DNA of 64,000 nucleotides from Abelmoschus esculentus (GCA_035048815.1 JAUCBN010000055.1:5381501-5445500); one strand, 5' to 3'; positions 44,713 to 56,787 are shown, counted from the stretch's first letter. Notes: a model not told the origin generated them from the sequence alone. Program-made: numbers and translations.

Positions 44713-45942
44713 GGCCTTACTCCAAACAGTGATGTTCACGCTGAATTCGTGGAGGACATCACTGTCGAGGACTACGAGTTAATCAAAGATGACCTTTGTT
44801 ATGTAAATACTCCATGGGAAACCGGTACCCATAGAGGATCCGTAACAAGGCAAAGCCTAAAGCCCGAGGCCAAGATGTGGAATACCTTTGTCAAACGACG
44901 CCTCATCCCCACGTTCCACAACAGCACGATGGACCGGAAGCGATTGGTGCTTATCCAATCGATCATCAACAAAAGAACGATCAATGTTGGAGAAATAATC
45001 CTACGGGAAATTCACGAGTGCGGTAAGAAAGATAAGGGACCATTATATTTCCTATGTTTGATCACGGGTTTGTGTGTTGCCGCAGGTGTGCCAATCGAAG
45101 ATACGGACGAATACACTCCCCAACGGCGAGGATGGACCAGAGAATTTTGTCACAAAATCATGCAAATCACGCAAGCGGAGCCAGTCCAAGCAACGCCCCA
45201 GCAGTTCACTGCTGATACTGCTGTCGGGGCCCAGTACACAGCAGACATGCCAGACACTGCCCACACCTCTGCCGCAGCAGACCCCGTACTAGGAAATTTT
45301 GTAAAGGATGGTAGCGATGGACCTCAGGCAACAGAGGTACATGGAGTACCAAAGATATTTCAACGGCACATTAGCCCAAATGATGTTGCACGCTTTTCTG
45401 GACCAAGGAGCGCAATTTCCAGATTTCCCCAGCAATATGTTCGTCACAGCCGCCCCTTACACAGAGGCTACACCAGCTCTGGGAGGGACAAGGTCGTTCT
45501 TCCACGCGGACCCTCAACCGCAGTACCAGGCTGCCGGCCCATCCAGGACAGCGGATTCTGCCGCGGCATCGTTTGCCAGCAGAAGACCATCCAAGCGAAG
45601 GGCAGTTTTCAGCACTCTACCCCGATCCCCAATAATCATGGGCAGTCTATCAGCTGAGATAGATGCCTATGTACACCAAAGCTCCACCATCGCCGGACGA
45701 AGTAAACACCACACCGGGGGAGCCACAGCAATGGGAGGTGGAACGGACATAATGATAACCGAAGAGATGGCCGACGTAGAAGAAGGAGAAGAGGTGGAGG
45801 CCCCAACGCAACGGACACCACCCACAAGAGTCCAACCGCCCCGGCAAGCAAAAGCTCAACCATCGCCCTCACCAAGAGCAAAGCAATCGGCAACAAGGCC
45901 AAGGAGAAAAATTGTTACAAGCAGCTCTTCGGAGTCACTTTA
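44713..45942 (+). pseudogene. P4 aORF, C-terminal part (split by R1)
   Basis: Resumes with GLTPNSDVHAEF straight after R1 and the TSD. One open stretch carries RSLKPEAKMWNTFVKRRL, RTINVGEIILREI and QATPQQF to ADPV near 45285, where a one-base change shifts the frame. The tail continues from about 45308 in another frame with MDLRQQRYMEYQ, RRPSKRRAVF and the C-terminal basic cluster; stop TAA at 45940-45942. Confidence 0.85.
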
Positions 45943-46888
45943 ATTTTTTTCCTTCATAATTCAATATAAATTGTTGTTTACTGTCTTTATATGTTGCTTA
46001 TTTAATATTTGTGTTGCCCGATTATTTCTTCAAATATAAAGCATTGAGGACAATGCTTGGTTTAAGTTTGGAGGTGCAGATTCACTGCCAAGGCAGCAAT
46101 CTACTACCGAGGCCTTGCCAAAAAAGGAGTATTCTAGTGATTTTTTTTAATTTTCATGCTCCCCGCTTACTTGAATTAACTGCCTACACTTTTGCACTGC
46201 TTTTCATCAGTATTACCTTAGTTTATTCTTTAAGGCTATAGAAATCTTTCTCCTTACCATGATTAGGTCCTGTTAAGAAGGTTTAACCTTAGGATACTTA
46301 AGTGATAAAGACTTAGATTTTGGGACTTGTTGGATTATAGGAAGCTTACTATAGGAAGAAATCTAAACACTTTTGGGACTTGTTGGATTATAGAAATTCT
46401 TTTAATGAACATAGGTGATAAAGACTTAAATTTTGGGGAAAGTAACTAGAGGTGCCTATCACCGGCTCTAGGAAGTACTCTTCTTCATGCTAGAGGTGCC
46501 CGAAATTGGCTCTAGTATGTTTTAAGGAATATCAAAAAGAAAGAAAGAATTAGTGAAGGGAAAAACATAATCCTTAAGGTGCCCGATATTGGCTCAAGAA
46601 TTGATCGTTTAGAAAAGAAGAGAACACTTAACCCAATTCTACTTGTCTTGAACTTAGAGTTTATCTAAGAAGACCCGTAATCAAACTTATCCACAAAAAT
46701 GCACACACTCACAATTCTTATAGTTTGTTTCTAGGTAAACCCTTGGGTAGCCGAAAGGTTAAGACTAAAGAATAGGCATAGATATGGTGGGGAGAATAGA
46801 TGGAAATGTAAGACCAATATAGAGTAGAGTTCGGCAAATTGATGGTTTGCATTGCTTGAGGATAAGCAATAGTTCGAGTTTGGGGGTG
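45943..46888 (+). other. P4 3' non-coding region
   Basis: Internal hairpin and PPT-like tract near 46038-46077; a small local duplication near 46310-46400 (the TTTGGGACTTGTTGGATTAT phrase twice); hairpins A (46446-46471), B (46490-46515) and C (46573-46598, one stem mismatch); terminal hairpin and PPT at 46850-46888. Confidence 0.7.
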
Positions 46889-47593
46889 TGATAAGTGCTC
46901 AACTCACTATCAATTTTTACACCTTTTATAGGCATTAATCATCGAACATATGCCCATTCGGACCAATGCATGTACTCAATGTGATATATTTAGAATTTAT
47001 GCTTATAGAGATAATATTTACAGAAAAGGCACGTTTTATTGCATTTTTATATCTGTGCAGGAGAACCATTGCCGCAACAGCGACATGGCCGAGGCAGGAC
47101 CTGATGCTGAGGCAGCAGCTGAGAGCTAGGAAGCAAAACTGTAGGCGATTGGAAGACAAAAATCCAAGGGACATGTCTGGACATAAAGCCCATGGATCGG
47201 AGCTGGCTAGCATGAGGAAAAGCCCAAGACAAGGCCACGCGGGAAAGCCCCCTTAGCTGAATTAAACTTGGAAATATTTTAATTATGTACATGACTTGTT
47301 CCCTACTCCATGTTGTATTCTACTTAGGAAAGGTTTGCCCTAGGTCTAGCCTATATAAATACCTGGTCGTCCAATGTATTGGACATAATACCTAGAGAGA
47401 GAGAGCCGAATAATAAACTTGTTTTCTTTCTCTCAATTATGTTCTAAGCTTTCTTAGGGTTTAGGTGAAGGTTGTTTAGTATATGTGAGAGGATATTGTA
47501 CTTTGTCTTTGTTTCAATGCAATAAAATTATCAAGGTTTGCTTATCCTTTTTTATTCCTTGTTCTTGTATGCAAGCTCGAGAGAGAAGTTTGT
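46889..47593 (+). repeat. P4 3' LTR, truncated
   Basis: The first 705 bp of an LTR (TGATAAGTGCTCAACTC onward, including the TATA region near 47352). It is cut after AGAGAGAAGTTTGT and fused to minus-strand gag of O. Confidence 0.85.
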
Positions 47594-48116
47594 TGATTCA
47601 TACACTTAGAAGAACTATGGTTACCTCCACATAAGTCACAGTAAGAATCAATTACCTTAACCTCACGGGTATTTTGCTGTAATTGTAAGTTTTGCACCAT
47701 CTTTGTAAGAGAGGCCAATTGTGCTGCCACTGAATTTGATGTGTCTAATTCATTCACCGTGGCTTGGCGTCTTACTCCTCCTCGCCTAGATGTAGGGAAT
47801 TGAAAATCATTCTTCGCAAGTTTGTTTAGTATCTTAATAAATTCCTCAGGTGCTTTATCAAGGAGTGTTCCGTTCGCCGAGGCATCTAACATCATCCTTG
47901 TCGGGGCATTCGTCGCATTATAAAACATGGTCACTTGTGTCCATAGGGGAAAGCCATGCAAAGGACACTTGTGTAGTAACTCCCTGTATCGCTCTCATGC
48001 CTCGTACATAGGTTCGTCATCTGCCTGTCGAAAAGAAGTGATTTCATTACGAATTCTATCATATAAGTTTGTAGGATTAAAACGAGTAATAAAATCATGT
48101 CAGAGTTCACTCCAAG
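47594..48116 (-). pseudogene. O gag, middle part
   Basis: Minus-strand gag of O from just before CCAAG (48112-48116) through LHKCPLHGFP, RMMLDASANGTLL and RRGGVRRQATVNELD to the knuckle CDLCGGNHSSSKC, where it is cut by the fusion with the P4 LTR. One stop occurs in the N-terminal part near 48000. It is the direct continuation of 54400-54879 across P3. Confidence 0.85.
48112..48116. repeat. Left TSD of P3 (CCAAG)
   Basis: Identical to 54400-54404, on the far side of P3. Confidence 0.9.
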
Positions 48117-49447
48117 TTATAAGTGCTCAACTCACTATCACTTTTTACTCCTTTTATGGCCATTAATTACCAAATATACACCCAATTGGACCAATGCATA
48201 TACTCAATGTGATATATTTAGAAGTTATGCTTACAGAGTTAATATTTACAAAAAAAAGCACGTTTTACTGCAGTTTTATATCTGTGCAGGAGAACCAGTG
48301 TCGTGGCAGCGACATGGCCGAGGCAGGACCTGAATCCGAGGCAGCAGCAGGAAGACATGAAGCAAGACTGTAGGCGATTGGAAGATAAAAATCCAAGGGA
48401 CGTGTCTGGACTTAAAGCCCATGGATCGGAGCTGGCTAGCATGAGGAAAAGCCCAAGACAAGATCATGCGGGAAAGCCCCTTGGCCGAATTAAACTTGGA
48501 AATATTTTAATTATGTACTTGACTTGTTCCCTACTCCAAGTTGTATTCTACTTAGGAAAGGTTTGCCCTAGGTCTAGCCTATATAAAGACCTAGCCATCC
48601 AATGTACAAAAGACGGAATACCTCGGGAGAGAGAGCCGAATTCTATACTTGTCTTCTTTCTCTCCATTATGTTCTAAACCTTCTTAGGGATTAGGTGAAG
48701 GTTGTCTAGTATATGTGAAAGGAGATTGTACTTTGTCTTTGTTTCAATGCAATAAAATTATCAAGGTTTGCTTATCCTTTTTTATTCCCTGTTCTCGCAT
48801 TCAAGCTCGGGAGAAAAGTTTATGAGTAATCCATTTATCTAAGCTCGGGAGAGTTAGATTCACAAAAGGGGTAAGTACGGTGTTTCAATCGCGAAATACT
48901 AACTCGGCCTAGGGATAGGTTAAGAGTTTCAGCGGCTAAAAGAAGTGTGAGATTGGTTGGTGAGTATAATTGGTTCACGCCGGGAGGTATCATCAAGGAC
49001 TAGTCATCAACAGCACTCTGACTTAGGGATAAGCGAAGTCATTCAAGGACACTTTGCCGAACTTTGGTAAAGTCTACCCACGAGCAAGGGATTGCCGCGG
49101 CGGACAGTATCGTCGCTGCCAAGGCAGTAAACTACAGTGCTGTCGAGGCAGTGATATACGATTGCATTGAGCAGAGACAAGTCAATCAAATCCGCAATAC
49201 AACGCAACTGGATCCTGACCCATCTCTCTCTCTAATATTCAATCTCTTTACTTTGCTTAGTTATTTTAGTTTAGTTAAATCAAACTCAATCACTTGTTTT
49301 TATTTTACTTCTTTCTACAGAACAAGAAGACGAAGAAGACATATTAAGTCTGCTAGTCGCTGTGGAGACGATAATCCGATAAATACTTATCACTTATTAC
49401 TTTCGATGTGTCCACTTGTACTAAACGCACACTTTTGACACGCGACA
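48117..49447 (+). repeat. P3 5' LTR
   Basis: 1,331 bp, TTATAAGTGC (TG changed to TT) to CACGCGACA. Joined directly to ATTCTTAACACTATTGG of gag, as at 27813. Confidence 0.9.
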
Positions 49448-51723
49448 ATTCTTAACACTATTGGACAATTTTGTGGGTCTGTAACTGAAGACGCAAGGCA
49501 GCACATTAAGTCCTTTATGGAAATTTGCAACTCTTTCAAAATCCAAGGAGTCCATGAAGATGTCTTGCGATTGAAGCTATTCCCCTATTCACTGAGGGAT
49601 AGGGCGAAAGCTTGGTTGAATAGCATTCCAGCAGGATCTATTGGATCTTGGAGTGAACTCTGCTGTGATTTTATTACTCATTTTAATCCTACAAACTTAT
49701 ATGATAGAATTCGTAATGAAATCACTTCTTTTCGACAGGCAGATGACGAACCAATGTACGAGGCATGGGAGCGCTACAGGGAGTTATTGCACAAGTGTCC
49801 TTTGCATGGATTTCCCCTATGGAAACAAGTGACCATGTTCTATAATGCCACGAATGCCCCGACAAGGATCATGTTAGATGCCTCGGCGAACGGAATACTC
49901 CTTGATAAAGCACTTGAGAAAGCTATTGAGATACTGAACAAACTCGCGAAAAATGATTTTCAATTTCCTACATCAAGGCAAGGAGGAGTAAGACGCCAAG
50001 CCACGATAAATGAATTAGACACATCGAATTCAGTGGCAGCACAATTGGCCTCCCTTACCAAGATGGTGCAAAACCTATAGTTACAGCAAAATACCCGTGA
50101 GGTCAAGGTAATTGATTCCTACTGTGACTTATGCGGAGGTAATCACAGTTCCTCTGATTGCATGAATCAAGAAACCGGTATGTACGTTGGGAACTACAAA
50201 CGCAACAATATTATGTCCAACACATAAAATCCCTCATGGAAGAGGCATCCAAACTTATCATGGAGCAACCCTAACAATGCCTTAAACCCAATCACCCAAC
50301 CTTCAGGATTTCAGCAACCGATGCAACAACTGCCGCAGCAACAGGCCCAGCAGTCAATGCCGCCGCCGCCGCTGCAGCAGCAACCGGTAAGTTCACTGGA
50401 GAACACTCTTAAAGTCTTTACGATGAAAACTGAGTCATACATGGCAGAGAACAGTAATTTCATCAAAAGGACAGACGCTTTTATGAATAGAACTGAAATG
50501 AGGTTGCAAAATCAAGAGGCGATCATTAAAACGCTAGAAACTCAGGTTGGGCAGTTTGCTCAAAACATAAACACTAGACCACAAGGAGGACTTCCTAGCA
50601 ATACTGAAGTTGCTAAGGTAATGGGCCATGAATAGTGCAAAGCAATCACTACTAGGAGTGGTCTACAGCTGATGGAAAAGATCCCAGAGAGCCAAATTCA
50701 ATCAGCGGATCAAGCAAAGGAAGAGGCTGAGCAAACTGATGCTGATAACACTGCCCCGGCAGAGAACACAACAGCTCCTAAACAGCCTGCCGAAACAGTA
50801 ACAACCCTAGTGGTGCCAAGTATTAAATTTCAAACTAATGAAACCCTGGATGAGATGAGACCACCACCACCTTTTCCACAAAGGTTGAAAAAGCAAAAGC
50901 AGGACCAGCAATTCAAGAAGTTCCTCGATATTCTAAAGCAAGTCCACATTAACATACCATTCATAGAGGCAATTGAACAAATGCCTAACTATGCCAAGTT
51001 CTTAAAGGACATGGTGTCAAAGAGGAAACGAATAGGTGAGTTCGAAATAGTGGCTGCTACCGAGGGATGCATGGCAATGCTGCACAATCGCATGCCACCA
51101 AAATTAAAAGATCCTGGCTGCTTTATCATACCTTGTGCAATAGGTAAAAATTATGAAGGTAAGGCCCTATGCGACCTTGGAGCGAGCATAAATCTAATGC
51201 CCAAATCAGTCTTTCAAAAGCTTGGAATAGGACGAGCAAAACCTACAACAGTCATGCTCCAACTAGCGGATCGATCCTATGTGCAACCTGAAGGCAAAAT
51301 CAAGGACATACTGATAAGAGTTGATAAGTTTATTTTTCCTGCTGATTTTCTTGTCCTTGATTATGAAGCCGATGATAATGCACGGATCATCCTTGGGAGA
51401 CCTTTTCTTGCAACTGGACGCACCCTAATTGACGTGGAAAAGGAGAGTTGACAATGCGGGTCAATGACCAACAAGTCAAACTCAATGCATTCCACAACTT
51501 AAAAAAATATGATGATCCAGAGGAGTGCAAGGCCATTCACACAGGAGGTACCAAAATTTCCTGCCTTGGAAGAATGCTCGGTAGATTGATTGGTAAAAAG
51601 ATTAAGCCCAAGGTGGATGGACACACAGCAAAAGAGAGTGGCCCACAAACGATTTACAATTCAGGCCAACGAGAGAGAATCAACTTGGGAGATGCATTTG
51701 CATGCTCTCCACCAGTAACATGA
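49448..51723 (+). pseudogene. P3 gag, protease and conserved tail
   Basis: Gag from TIGQF, lacking the N-terminal ~100 residues. In-frame stops at 50078-50080 (TAG for Gln), near 50225 (TAA for Tyr) and near 50633 (TAG for Gln). Knuckle CDLCGGNHSSSDC, then a Gln/Pro-rich stretch. The linker and protease are open from 50672 to 51449, with CDLGASINLMPKS and IILGRPFLATGRT. A one-base deletion in the A-run near 51440 shifts the frame into the tail (KKYDDPEECKAIH, LGRLIGKKIKPKV, DAFACSPPVT), which stops at TGA 51721-51723. After the tail comes the promoter, not RT. Confidence 0.88.
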
Positions 51724-52209
51724 TCTCCTCTCTTTTCTTTATTAATATATTAGGATTAGTTTAGTTTATTTTTATTTTTCGAATATATTTTTGCTTTAAG
51801 TATTTTTCTTTTGTGTGTTTAATTTCTATTTAGGAATAATAAGCAAGAATAAAGGAGAAATAGTTCACAGCAGGAACTCTGCCGAGGCAGAAAAACAGTG
51901 TCAGGGCTGTAGCAGTCTCAACGAGAAGAATAGTGTAACGGCTAGTCTGTCGAGCTTTCTGCCGCAACAGAAAAGAAAACGGCAGAAAAGAGTAACGGCT
52001 ACAAAATGGCTAGTGGTTCAAACGGTCACAAGGCCAAGGCCTATATAAGAAACTCCTTCCTCTTGAACTATTCACTCTTGCTTTCTTGTTTTCTTTAGAA
52101 CTCATAACAATCTTCCTCTCACATTACTCTCTGCCTACTCACATTCTTCGTGAAATTCCAGATTCTTTTCAAGAAATACTCCAAGAAATCACATCTCTCA
52201 CAAATCTTG
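51724..52209 (+). promoter_or_regulatory. P3 internal promoter and leader
   Basis: Palindrome TGCCGAGGCA at 51880-51889, AACGG boxes between about 51938 and 52023 (the last in TTCAAACGGTCAC), TATA box CTATATAAG at 52041-52049, pyrimidine-rich leader, ATG at 52210. Confidence 0.65.
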
Positions 52210-53729
52210 ATGGCCACCTACAAGATATTTACCCCAGCCAACGTTGAAGATCGTTTCAACCGCTCTTTCATCGCTCGGAAATTGTGGGAAGAATAAGGTT
52301 TCCAACATGCGGATGATGAAAACTACAGCATTGAGCATTACCTCTTCAACATAATCAAGTACCAAGAATGGGAAATTTTTTATCTTCAACCTGCCCAAGC
52401 GAATCCTACGATCGTGCAGGAGTTCTACGCGCACGGGCCCAACAAAGATTCCCTCTTTGTTCACTGCCGCGGTAGGCCGGTCCAATTAGATGCCGAGACA
52501 ATCAACATTTTCTACAGCCTTACTCCAAACAGTGATGTCCACGCTGAATTCATGGAGGACATCACTACCGAGGACTACGAGTTAATCAAATATGCTCTTT
52601 GTTACGTAAATACTCAATGGGAAACCGGTACCCATAGAGGATCCGTAACAAGGCAAAGCTTAAAGCCCGAGGCCAAGATGTGGATACCTTTGTCAAGCGA
52701 CGCCTCATCCCCACGTCCCACAATAGCACGGTGGACCGGAAGCGATTGGTGCTTATCCAATCAATCATCAACAAAAGGACCATCAACGTTGGAGAGATCA
52801 TCTTACGTGAAATTCACGAGTGTGGTAAGAAAGATAGGGGACCATTGTATTTCCCATGTTTGATCACGGGTTTGTTTGTTACCGTAGGTGTGCCAATCGA
52901 AGATACGGACGAATACACACCCCAACGGCGAGGATGGACCAGAGACTTTTGTCACAAAGTCATGCAGATCACGCAGGCGGAGCCAGTCCAAGCAACGCCC
53001 CAACAGTTCACTACTGATACTGCTGCCGGGACCCAGTACACGACAGACATGCCAGACACTGCCCACACCTCTGCCGCAGCAGACCCATACCATGAGATCT
53101 TGCAAAGGATGACAGCAATGGACCTCAGGCAACAGAGGTACATGGAGTACCAAAGAGATTTCAACGGCACATTAGCCTAGATGATGTTGCATGCTTTTCC
53201 GGACCAAGGAGCGCAATTTCCAGATTTCCCCAGCAATATGTTCGTCACAGCCGCCCCTTACACCGAGACTACACCAGCTCCGGGAGGACCAAGGTCGTTC
53301 TTCCATGCGGACCCTCAGCCCCAATACCAGGCTGCCGGCCCATTCAGGGCAGCAAATTCTGCCAGCAGACGACCATCCAAGCGGAGGGCAGTCTTCAGCA
53401 CTCCACCCCGATCCCCAATCATCATGGGCAGTCTATCAGCTGAGATAGATGCCTATGTGCACCAAAGCTCTACCGCTGCCGTACCAAGTACACACCACAC
53501 CGGAGGAGCCACAGCAATGGGAGGTGGAACGAACATAATGATAACTGAAGAGATGGCCGATGTGGAAGAAGGAGAAGAGGTGGAGGCCCCAATGCAACGG
53601 ACACCACCCACACGAGTCCAACCTCCCCGGCAAGCAAAAGCTCAACCATCGTCCTCACCAAGAAAAAAGCAATCGGCAGCAAGGCCGAGGAGAAAAATTA
53701 TTACAAGCAACTCTTCGGAGTCGCTTTAA
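52210..53729 (+). pseudogene. P3 aORF
   Basis: ATG 52210-52212, stop TAA 53727-53729; about 506 codons. Breaks: GAATAAGG near 52293 gives a stop in the first ~30 codons, a one-base loss near 52681 (before WNTFVKRRL) shifts the frame, and a TAG at 53178-53180 replaces a Gln codon. The frame 52680-53180 has RTINVGEIILREIHECGKK and GPLYFPCLITGL; 53181-53729 has the Pro/Ser-rich tail with RRPSKRRAVF and ARPRRK. Domain name from plant TE annotation ('putative plant transposon protein'); role unknown. Confidence 0.82.
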
Positions 53730-54282
53730 AATTTTTGTTCTTTATTAATTGCTTTTGTTGTTTCTATATGCTGCTTATTTCATAATTGTGTTGCCCGCTT
53801 ATTTCTTCAAATATAAAGCATTGAGGACAATGCTTGGTTTGAGTTTGGGGGTGCAGATTCACTGCCAAGGCAACAATCTACTGTCGAGGCCTTGCCAAAA
53901 AGGGAGTATTCCAGTGATTTGTTTTAAATTTTCATGCTCCCCACCTTACTTGAATTAACTGCCTACACTTTTGCACTGCTTATCATCAATATTGCCTTAG
54001 TTTACTCTTTAAGGCTATAGAAATCTTTCTTCTTACCATGATTAGGCTCTGTTAAGAAGGGCTAACCTTAGGATACTTAAGGATGAAAACTTAGAAGCTT
54101 ACTATAGGAAGAACTTTAAACACTTTTGGGACTTGTTGGATTATAGGAATTCTTTTAATGAACTTAGGTGATAAAGACTTAGATTTTTGAAAAGTAACTA
54201 GAGGTGCCTATCACCGGGTCTAGAAAGTCTCTTCTTCATGCTAGAGGTGCCCGAAATTGGCTCTAGTATGCTTTAAGGAATA
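53730..54282 (+). other. P3 3' non-coding region, truncated
   Basis: Internal hairpin and PPT tract near 53816-53856, hairpins A (54198-54223, one stem pair lost) and B (54241-54266). A deletion then removes hairpin C, the terminal PPT and the start of the LTR. Confidence 0.7.
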
Positions 54283-54399
54283 GCAAGAAGACATATTAAG
54301 TCTAACAGTCCCTGTGGAGACGATAATCCGATAATTACTTATCACTTATTACTTTCGATGTGTCCACTTGCACTAAACGCGCACTTTTGACACGCGACA
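54283..54399 (+). repeat. P3 3' LTR remnant
   Basis: The last 117 bp of the LTR (from CAAGAAGACATATTAAG to CACGCGACA), then CCAAG. Confidence 0.85.
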
Positions 54400-54879
54400 C
54401 CAAGATCCAATAGATCCTGCTGGAATGCTATTTAACCAAGCTTTCGCCCTATCTCTTAGTGAATAGGGGAATAGCTTCAATCTCAAGACATCTTCATGGA
54501 CTCCTTGGATTTTAAAAGAATTGCATATCTCCATGAAGGACTTGAGGTGCTGCCTTGAATCTTCAGTTACAGACCCACCAAACTGTCCAATAGTGTTAAG
54601 CATATTGAACATGACAGGTTTCAGTTCAAAGTGGGTTGCTTCTATCTCCGGTGTAAAAACTCCTGGGTTTAATCCATTTAAGTCCTCTTCCAGGAAGTCT
54701 CTGACAGTGAGCTGTCACGGCCCAGGTGGCGGCGGTAAACCTCCATTACCGGCAGGTAAGTTTTGTCATGCCGGGTGATCTGCCATAGCCTCTTGGATTT
54801 GTCTCCTCAACCTTAGACTTGTTCGTTCGATTTCTGGATCTAATTCGTATAAGGGGTTGGTTGGGTTGGCCCTGGTCAT
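54400..54879 (-). pseudogene. O gag, N-terminal part
   Basis: ATG at 54877-54879, opening with MTRANPTNPLYEL and followed by the start of the gag domain (FNMLNTIGQFGGSVTED, LRDRAKAWLNSIPAG) up to the P3 insertion. A stop is present in the N-terminal region near 54778 and another near 54613. Provides the N-terminus that P2 and P3 lack. Confidence 0.85.
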
Positions 54880-54977
54880 ACACCAAGAAAAACAAAAGTA
54901 AAATAAAAATTAAAAGGAACAAGAAAATAAAGAAAACAAAATTTAGTTGTCAATCCCCGGCAACGGCGCCAAAAACT
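54880..54977 (-). other. O leader with tRNA-Asp-type PBS
   Basis: The minus strand of 54954-54971 is TGGCGCCGTTGCCGGGGA, the Athila PBS, six bases from the LTR edge. The rest is A-rich leader. Confidence 0.88.
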
Positions 54978-56305
54978 TATCGCGTGTCAAAAGTGCGCGT
55001 TTAGTGCAAGTGAACACATCGAAAGTAATAAGTGATAAGTATTTATCGGATTATCGTCTCCATAGGGATTAGTAGACTCAATATGTCTTCTTCGTCTTCT
55101 TGTTCTGTAGAAAGAAATAAAAAAACACAAGTAGTTTGGGTTGTGATGGAACTAAAATAAAACAAATAAGTAAAATAAAGAAATTCGAATATTAGAGAGA
55201 GATAGGTCAGGATCCAGTTGCGTTGTATTGTGGATTTGATTGACTTGTCTCTGCCCAATGCAATCGTATATCACTGCCTCGGCAGCACTACAGATTACTG
55301 CCTTGGCAGCGATGATACTGTCCGTCGCGGCAATCCCTCGCTCATGGGTGGACTTTACCAAAGTTCGGCAAAGTGTCCTTGAATGACTCCGCTTATCCCT
55401 AAGTCGAAGTACTGTTGATGACTAGTCCTTGATGATACCTCCCGGCGTGAACCAATTATACTCACCAACCAATCTCACACTTCTTTTAGCCGCTGAAACT
55501 CTTAACCTATCCCTAGGCCGAGTTAGTATTTCCCAATTGAAACACCATACTTACCCCTTTCGTGAATCTAACTCTCCTGAGTCTAGATAAATGGATTACT
55601 TACAAACTTCTCTCCCGAGCTTGAATGTAAGAACAAGGAATAACAAATGATAAGCAAACCTTGATAGTTTTATTGCATTGAAACAAAGACAAAGTACAAT
55701 CTCCTCTCACAAATACTAACAACCTTCACCTAAACCCTAAGGAAGCTTAGAACATAATTGAGAGAAAGAAAACAAGTTTATGAATCGGCTCTCTCTCTCT
55801 AGGTATCCGTCTCTCATACATTGGACGACTAGGTCTTTATATAGGCTAGACCTAGGGCAAACCTTTCCTAAGTAGAATACAACTTGGAGTAGGGAACAAG
55901 TTATGTACATAATTAAAATATTTCCAAGTTTAATTCGACTAAGGGGCTTTCCCGCGTGGCCTTGTGTTGGGCTTTTCCTCATGCTAGCCAGCTCTGATCC
56001 ATGTGCTTTAAGTCCAGACACGTCCCTTGGATTTTTATCTTCCAATCGCCTATAGTCTTGCTTCCTGGCTCTCAGCTACTGCCTCGGCATCAGGTCCTGC
56101 CTCGGCCTTGTTGCTGCCGCGGCACTGGTTCTCCTGCACAGATATAAAAATGTAGTAAAACTTGCCTTTTCTGTAAATATGAATTCTATGAGCTTATCTT
56201 CTAAATGTATCACATTAAGTACATGCATTGGTCCAAGTGGGTGTAAATTCGGTGATTAATGCCCATAAAAGGTGCAAAAAGTGATAGTGAGTTGAGCACT
56301 TATTA
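54978..56305 (-). repeat. O 5' LTR
   Basis: 1,328 bp. Both termini are mutated from TG/CA on the plus strand: starts TATCGCG, ends CACTTATTA. Contains the TATA region (near 55838) missing from its partner. Confidence 0.88.
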
Positions 56306-56771
56306 CCAACCATCCCCTGAAATCTGAGCCATCAAACTTGGGGCACATGAGTTTATAAGGAAAGTTTTGAGTGTGTACCGCCCCTCCCACTTGAGGTTCT
56401 GGAACTCCCTCGAGGTCAACCACCGTCTGTGAAGTTTGCCCATTGGTTCGAACATTCTCTGCCACTACTGCTGGTTGGACCGGAGGTTCTTGTCGCCCCG
56501 ATTTCGGCGAACCCAAAATACCCGTGTGTTGGGAAAAAAGTTCTCCCGCATCGATTTTCTTTCCTATTGCAATCTCCAGCATCCTATGCAAATTTGCTAG
56601 CATTGCTGTTTGCATATCTTGGAATCGAGAATTCATCGTGGCTTCTACTCGTTGAATATTCTCTTGAAATTTGTCCGTTACCACCTGCCATTCCGGAACA
56701 TTTTTTGGATTCGACTGTTCTGAGCTCTGTGCTTGAGTTGCCAACGCCACTTGACTTCGCGTCTCAACCAT
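56306..56771 (-). pseudogene. G0 gag, N-terminal part
   Basis: ATG at 56769-56771 (MVETRSQVALATQ). A helical segment (WQVVTDKFQENIQRVEATM, residues ~30-65) is followed by a Gln/Val-rich linker and the capsid entry motif CPKFDGSDFRGW (residues ~143-154), where it stops at the O insertion. The first five bases (56306-56310, CCAAC) are the right TSD. The protein continues at 1123 in the same frame. Confidence 0.85.
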
Positions 56772-56787
56772 GGTCCGAGAACCGTTA

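Larger units (their letters stand above)
48117..54399 (+). mobile_element. P3: RT-less Athila-like element in the gag of O
   Basis: 6.3 kb between perfect CCAAG duplications. 5' LTR 48117-49447, gag-protease-tail 49448-51723, internal promoter 51724-52209, aORF 52210-53729, 3' non-coding 53730-54282, 3' LTR remnant 54283-54399. It lacks PBS, gag N-terminus, RT, RNase H, integrase, hairpin C, PPT and most of the 3' LTR. Best copy for the gag-PR-tail-aORF layout. Confidence 0.9.
1124..56305 (-). mobile_element. Element O and everything nested in it (Athila-like, 55.2 kb)
   Basis: The outermost complete insertion. On the minus strand: 5' LTR 54978-56305, PBS 54954-54971, gag start 54400-54879, gag middle 47594-48116, protease tail 4977-5167, leader/promoter 4497-4976, aORF 2970-4496, 3' non-coding 2046-2969, 3' LTR 1124-2045. 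The two LTRs share variants absent from other LTRs in the window (for example GTAGTTTGGGTTGTGATGG) and differ by roughly 3-4 percent by eye. The gag zinc-knuckle to protease segment is missing. All other Athila-like copies and R1 lie inside it. Confidence 0.85.

Noticed and set aside
49064..49438. ORF of 69-124 codons conserved in many LTRs (also 1295, 5281, 6668, 14171, 22526, 27430, 55152)
   Set aside because: It starts at TTG, not ATG, lies in the LTR leader, and its similarity follows from LTR homology. No domain is seen. It could be a leader ORF only if non-ATG initiation were shown.
54954..54971. Partial tRNA gene
   Set aside because: Only the 18-nt PBS complementary to a tRNA end is present; no cloverleaf.
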